Source of the DNA: a virus
IMG/VR virus record: IMGVR_UViG_3300018424_000256
Span: 1 to 24,093 of that record
Reading direction: 5' to 3' (one strand)
DNA: 24,093 nucleotides
Positions 22,615 through 24,093 of the stretch are shown piece by piece. The translations under genes were made by a program, and so were the position numbers. The notes below the pieces were generated by a model that did not search any database, had not been told where the DNA came from, and was given only the letters and a program-made list of their open reading frames with translations. Position 1 is the first letter of the stretch. Every line of letters starts with the position of its first letter.

Positions 22615-23073
22615 TTAAACCAAAGTACCGTGTGCTCTGCGAATCTCTCTGAGTTCTTCAAAGTCTTTTTGTTTAGTACCACCGTCGTATGCCCATGCAT
22701 ACCCTTCAGTGATCATTTGTTCGTTGAGGGAGAGTTCGGCGTCTCCAATGTAGAGCCACCCGAGAAGTCTACCGTATTTACCAACACCGCCGACAAGCTC
22801 AGTACGAACAACAAGCTCATCATCGCCAGAGATAGCACCTTCAAGCTTGTCCTTAAGCCAGTTGGTGGCATCGTATCCCAATGCTTTCTCTTCAGCGTCG
22901 CGTGTTCGTTTCTCTGGGGTGTCAACCCCAGCGACTCTAACTCTTTCTTTTTTATATAGATCAAAACCGAGATCAATCGTGACATCAATCGTATCCCCGT
23001 CCAGCACCCTATCTATGCTGATCACTCGGAAGTTGTAACAACTCTTCCGACTCGGGGGGGTCATCGCTCCCAT
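22615..23073 (-). CDS. Staphylococcal-nuclease-like (SNase/thermonuclease) protein
   Basis: A 152-aa protein from ATG 23073 with a full SNase OB-fold and apparent catalytic set. The Ca-binding aspartates are in DGDT (about 26-29) and D51. R46 and E54 are in RVRVAGVDTPE, and R102 is in GKYGRLLGWLY; these correspond to R35, D40, E43 and R87 of the staphylococcal enzyme. The C-terminal helix pattern (LNEQMITEGYAW) is also conserved. It should cleave DNA or RNA, perhaps in host genome degradation. There is no signal peptide, so it is probably intracellular. I chose ATG 23073 because AAGGA lies just upstream; a TTG at 23091 opens the longest frame and an ATG at 23064 is also possible. The first 65 bases overlap the preceding membrane-protein gene in another frame. 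Confidence 0.9.
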   Translation of the reverse strand: MGAMTPPSRKSCYNFRVISIDRVLDGDTIDVTIDLGFDLYKKERVRVAGVDTPEKRTRDAEEKALGYDATNWLKDKLEGAISGDDELVVRTELVGGVGKYGRLLGWLYIGDAELSLNEQMITEGYAWAYDGGTKQKDFEELREIRRAHGTLV

Positions 23074-23206
23074 GATTTTCCTTTTCATCAATGCCTAGTA
23101 TATATGCGATAACGTAAATGACTCCAATCAAAAGGAGTACCATCATAATGATGATACTCCAGGTTACGTCATTAACGTCATTCAGTGGGCGGAGAAAGAG
23201 ATTCAT
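23009..23206 (-). CDS. Small membrane protein (65 aa)
   Basis: A 65-aa protein with one predicted transmembrane helix at about 15-38 (TWSIIIMMVLLLIGVIYVIAYILG). A short N-terminus precedes it, and an acidic Ser/Glu/Pro-rich soluble tail follows (EKENHGSDDPPESEELL). An AAGGA site lies just upstream. The ATG is one base after the stop of the 59-aa gene, and the 3' part overlaps the SNase gene. A GATAAATA sequence about 54 bases upstream could be a late promoter, but it is inside coding sequence. Function unknown. Confidence 0.75.
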   Translation of the reverse strand: MNLFLRPLNDVNDVTWSIIIMMVLLLIGVIYVIAYILGIDEKENHGSDDPPESEELLQLPSDQHR

Positions 23207-23207
23207 T

Positions 23208-23387
23208 TCATTTATCCTTCAATATTCGTTCTAGTTCGCGACGAACATTTTGAGATTTATATTTATCTCTCTCACAGTGTCTATATCCATACTTGCCATG
23301 AAAAATAGCGTGACCTTGATAAATCATGGTCACACCAAAAACAAATAATAGAATTGTGCCAATCAGTTCAATGTGATGGTTAGCCAT
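23208..23387 (-). CDS. Small membrane protein (59 aa)
   Basis: A 59-codon frame, ATG 23385-23387 to TGA 23208-23210, found by reading the gap between its neighbours. The product starts MANHHIELIG, has a hydrophobic helix at about 7-24 (ELIGTILLFVFGVTMIY), and then a basic cytoplasmic-type tail (GKYGYRHCERDKYKSQN, ending ERILKDK). It overlaps the preceding gene by 25 bases and abuts the next ATG with one base between, the same packing as its neighbours. Without it there would be an unexplained gap of about 156 bases. Function unknown. Confidence 0.7.
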   Translation of the reverse strand: MANHHIELIGTILLFVFGVTMIYQGHAIFHGKYGYRHCERDKYKSQNVRRELERILKDK

Positions 23388-23551
23388 GGGAAGATTGGTG
23401 GAATCACTCCAATAAGTCTTAGAAGACCCTCAGCGAAGAGAGCCAGGACAACCCACCCGACACACATACTGATGATAGAAGCATTGCGGTTGTGTTTGCG
23501 AATTGCGTCATCAATCATCTCCTGAACTTCGTCTTTAGTTACTGGGTCCAT
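23363..23551 (-). CDS. Small membrane protein (62 aa)
   Basis: A 62-aa protein with a soluble acidic/basic helix first (TKDEVQEMIDDAIRKHNRN) and one transmembrane segment at about 25-48 (SIISMCVGWVVLALFAEGLLRLIG). A short Pro-rich hydrophobic end follows (VIPPIFPWLTITLN). ATG 23551 has GGAT upstream and overlaps the end of the Cys4 gene by 17 bases; a GTG lies one codon earlier. I do not recognise the family. Confidence 0.75.
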   Translation of the reverse strand: MDPVTKDEVQEMIDDAIRKHNRNASIISMCVGWVVLALFAEGLLRLIGVIPPIFPWLTITLN

Positions 23552-23801
23552 CACTATCCATCTTAGTGTTGTCTAAATCTTCCAAACGCTTTGCCCAGGT
23601 ATCACCACCATCCATTCCTCTCTTGGGATTGATGCATTGGTGATTCCCCATTCTATTACACACTAGACCCGCAAGGTCCAATTCATTACCTTTTTTTCCA
23701 GTTCCAGACCAGTAGTGTTGTCCATTTATCCAAACTGCCCCACACTTAGGACATTCTGCCCGACTAACACTTAGGTCGGACATTTCCTTATCGTTTGCCA
23801 T
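23535..23801 (-). CDS. Cys4 zinc-ribbon-like small protein (88 aa)
   Basis: An 88-aa soluble protein. C17 and C20 (CPKC) with C48 and C56 (VCNRMGNHQC) give a CxxC...C...C arrangement typical of a treble-clef or zinc-ribbon knuckle. Between them is a Trp/Tyr/Gly-rich loop (WINGQHYWSGTGKKGNELD). The tail (GMDGGDTWAKRLEDLD) looks conserved in style. A TTG at 23837 would add 12 residues, but ATG 23801 overlaps the upstream stop like the other genes here. Zinc binding is inferred from the cysteines. Function unknown; it may be a conserved cyanophage protein. Confidence 0.8.
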   Translation of the reverse strand: MANDKEMSDLSVSRAECPKCGAVWINGQHYWSGTGKKGNELDLAGLVCNRMGNHQCINPKRGMDGGDTWAKRLEDLDNTKMDSDGPSN

Positions 23802-24003
23802 AAGTTTGATAGTGCTTCTTAAACGTGGTTGGTTCAATCCCGAGTTGCTTTTCCAACTTCCTTCGCATAAAGTATGCTCGGAAAATTACCCAGTGCCAGC
23901 GTACCTCAATATCTGCATAAGCGACAAGTCTCATCGTGTTGTCAATACCCGCATATGCTACGAGTAAAACGAACACCGCAACTAATAGATAAAATGAGAC
24001 CAT
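23788..24003 (-). CDS. Small membrane protein (71 aa), first gene of the cluster
   Basis: A 71-aa protein starting at ATG 24003. The frame is open from TTG 24024, but that is within the predicted transcription start region. Residues 2-20 (VSFYLLVAVFVLLVAYAGI) form an N-terminal membrane anchor. The remainder is a strongly basic, aromatic, probably amphipathic region (RWHWVIFRAYFMRRKLEKQL) and a soluble tail. It is preceded by a strong compound promoter and a palindrome that lies between promoter and start codon. Function unknown. Confidence 0.75.
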   Translation of the reverse strand: MVSFYLLVAVFVLLVAYAGIDNTMRLVAYADIEVRWHWVIFRAYFMRRKLEKQLGIEPTTFKKHYQTYGKR

Positions 24004-24007
24004 ACGA

Positions 24008-24022
24008 GTATCACGCTGATAC
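24008..24022 (-). promoter_or_regulatory. Palindrome between promoter and start codon (operator or RNA hairpin)
   Basis: GTATCA-GCG-TGATAC on the minus strand is a perfect 6-bp dyad with a three-base spacer, 4 bases before the ATG at 24003 and at about +1 of the predicted transcript. There is no Shine-Dalgarno outside it, so it could act as a repressor site or block the ribosome. Confidence 0.55.
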
Positions 24023-24026
24023 AACT

Positions 24027-24054
24027 ATTATAGTCACTATTTAACGCTTGTAAA
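24027..24054 (-). promoter_or_regulatory. Compound promoter: sigma70 -35/-10 with embedded TAAATA late motif
   Basis: The minus strand has TTTACA (24049-24054, 5 of 6 to the -35), a 16-base spacer and TATAAT (24027-24032, perfect -10). Within the spacer lies GTTAAATAG, whose TAAATA (24038-24043) matches the late motif. The cluster may thus be read by host sigma early and by gp55 late. Confidence 0.65.
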
Positions 24055-24055
24055 G

Positions 24056-24078
24056 CTACAAATGATTACAATTTGTAG
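24056..24078 (-). repeat. Inverted repeat upstream of the compound promoter
   Basis: CTACAAAT (24071-24078 on the minus strand) and ATTTGTAG (24056-24063) form a perfect 8-bp dyad around a 7-base loop, ending two bases before the -35. It is AT-rich with no T-run. It may be the 3' end structure of an upstream gene outside the window or a regulator site. Confidence 0.55.
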
Positions 24079-24093
24079 ATATATGAAGGAATC

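Noticed and set aside
23260-23267. GATAAATA as a late promoter for the 65-aa membrane gene
   Set aside because: It matches the relaxed motif and lies 54 bases upstream of an ATG, but it is inside the 59-aa coding frame (Asp-Lys-Tyr-Lys). Without transcript data I do not call it.
1-24093. tRNA genes, CRISPR arrays, insertion sequences or integrase
   Set aside because: No cloverleaf-like segments, regularly spaced repeats, transposase motifs or long terminal repeats were seen. Nearly all sequence is explained by minus-strand genes.

Overview
The window reads as part of a T4-like cyanophage genome (a contractile-tailed myovirus of marine picocyanobacteria such as Synechococcus or Prochlorococcus). 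Three things point there. It carries the T4 structural and recombination core in cyanophage order: gp17, gp18, gp19, gp20, gp67-like, gp21, gp22, gp23, then UvsY, UvsW, gp55, gp47 and gp46. Between these sit accessory genes typical of cyanomyoviruses: a NodU/CmcH-type carbamoyltransferase, two 2OG-Fe(II) oxygenases and a DUF3110-like protein. Finally, AT-rich TAAATA late-promoter motifs stand in front of the virion genes. Every gene I support is on the minus strand, so transcription runs from 24093 toward 1. Coding density is very high, with most junctions being ATGA/TAATG overlaps or gaps of a few bases. I see no tRNA, CRISPR array, insertion sequence or integrase.

In transcription order: (1) 24055-22006 is a leader cluster with a compound promoter and palindrome, four small one-helix membrane proteins, a Cys4 protein, an SNase-type nuclease and a 2OG-Fe(II) oxygenase. 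(2) 22004-12097 is the virion block: terminase large subunit, sheath, tube, portal, prohead core protein, prohead protease, scaffold and major capsid protein. Almost every unit has its own TAAATA motif 19-52 bases upstream of the start. (3) 12071-12046 is a strong intrinsic terminator after the capsid gene. (4) 12035-9473 holds the carbamoyltransferase, a second tube-fold protein (gp3-like) and an unknown protein. (5) 9522-3043 is the recombination and late-transcription block: UvsY, oxygenase, UvsW, an unknown protein, gp55 sigma factor behind its own near-consensus sigma70 promoter, gp47, the DUF3110-like protein and gp46. (6) 3053-1 holds a hidden 44-aa membrane ORF, a metalloprotease-VWA protein with its own promoter, and three small unknown genes, the last cut by the window edge.

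The logic is that of a T4-type phage. gp46/47, UvsW and UvsY run recombination-dependent replication. gp55 redirects host RNA polymerase to the TAAATA promoters. Those promoters drive capsid and tail assembly (gp67/22 core, gp23 shell, gp21 maturation, gp20 portal), gp17 packages DNA, and gp18/gp19 build the tail. Start codons were reassigned from the longest frames wherever a ribosome binding site, promoter or overlap favoured another codon. Functions rest on motif recognition by eye, and no database search was possible.
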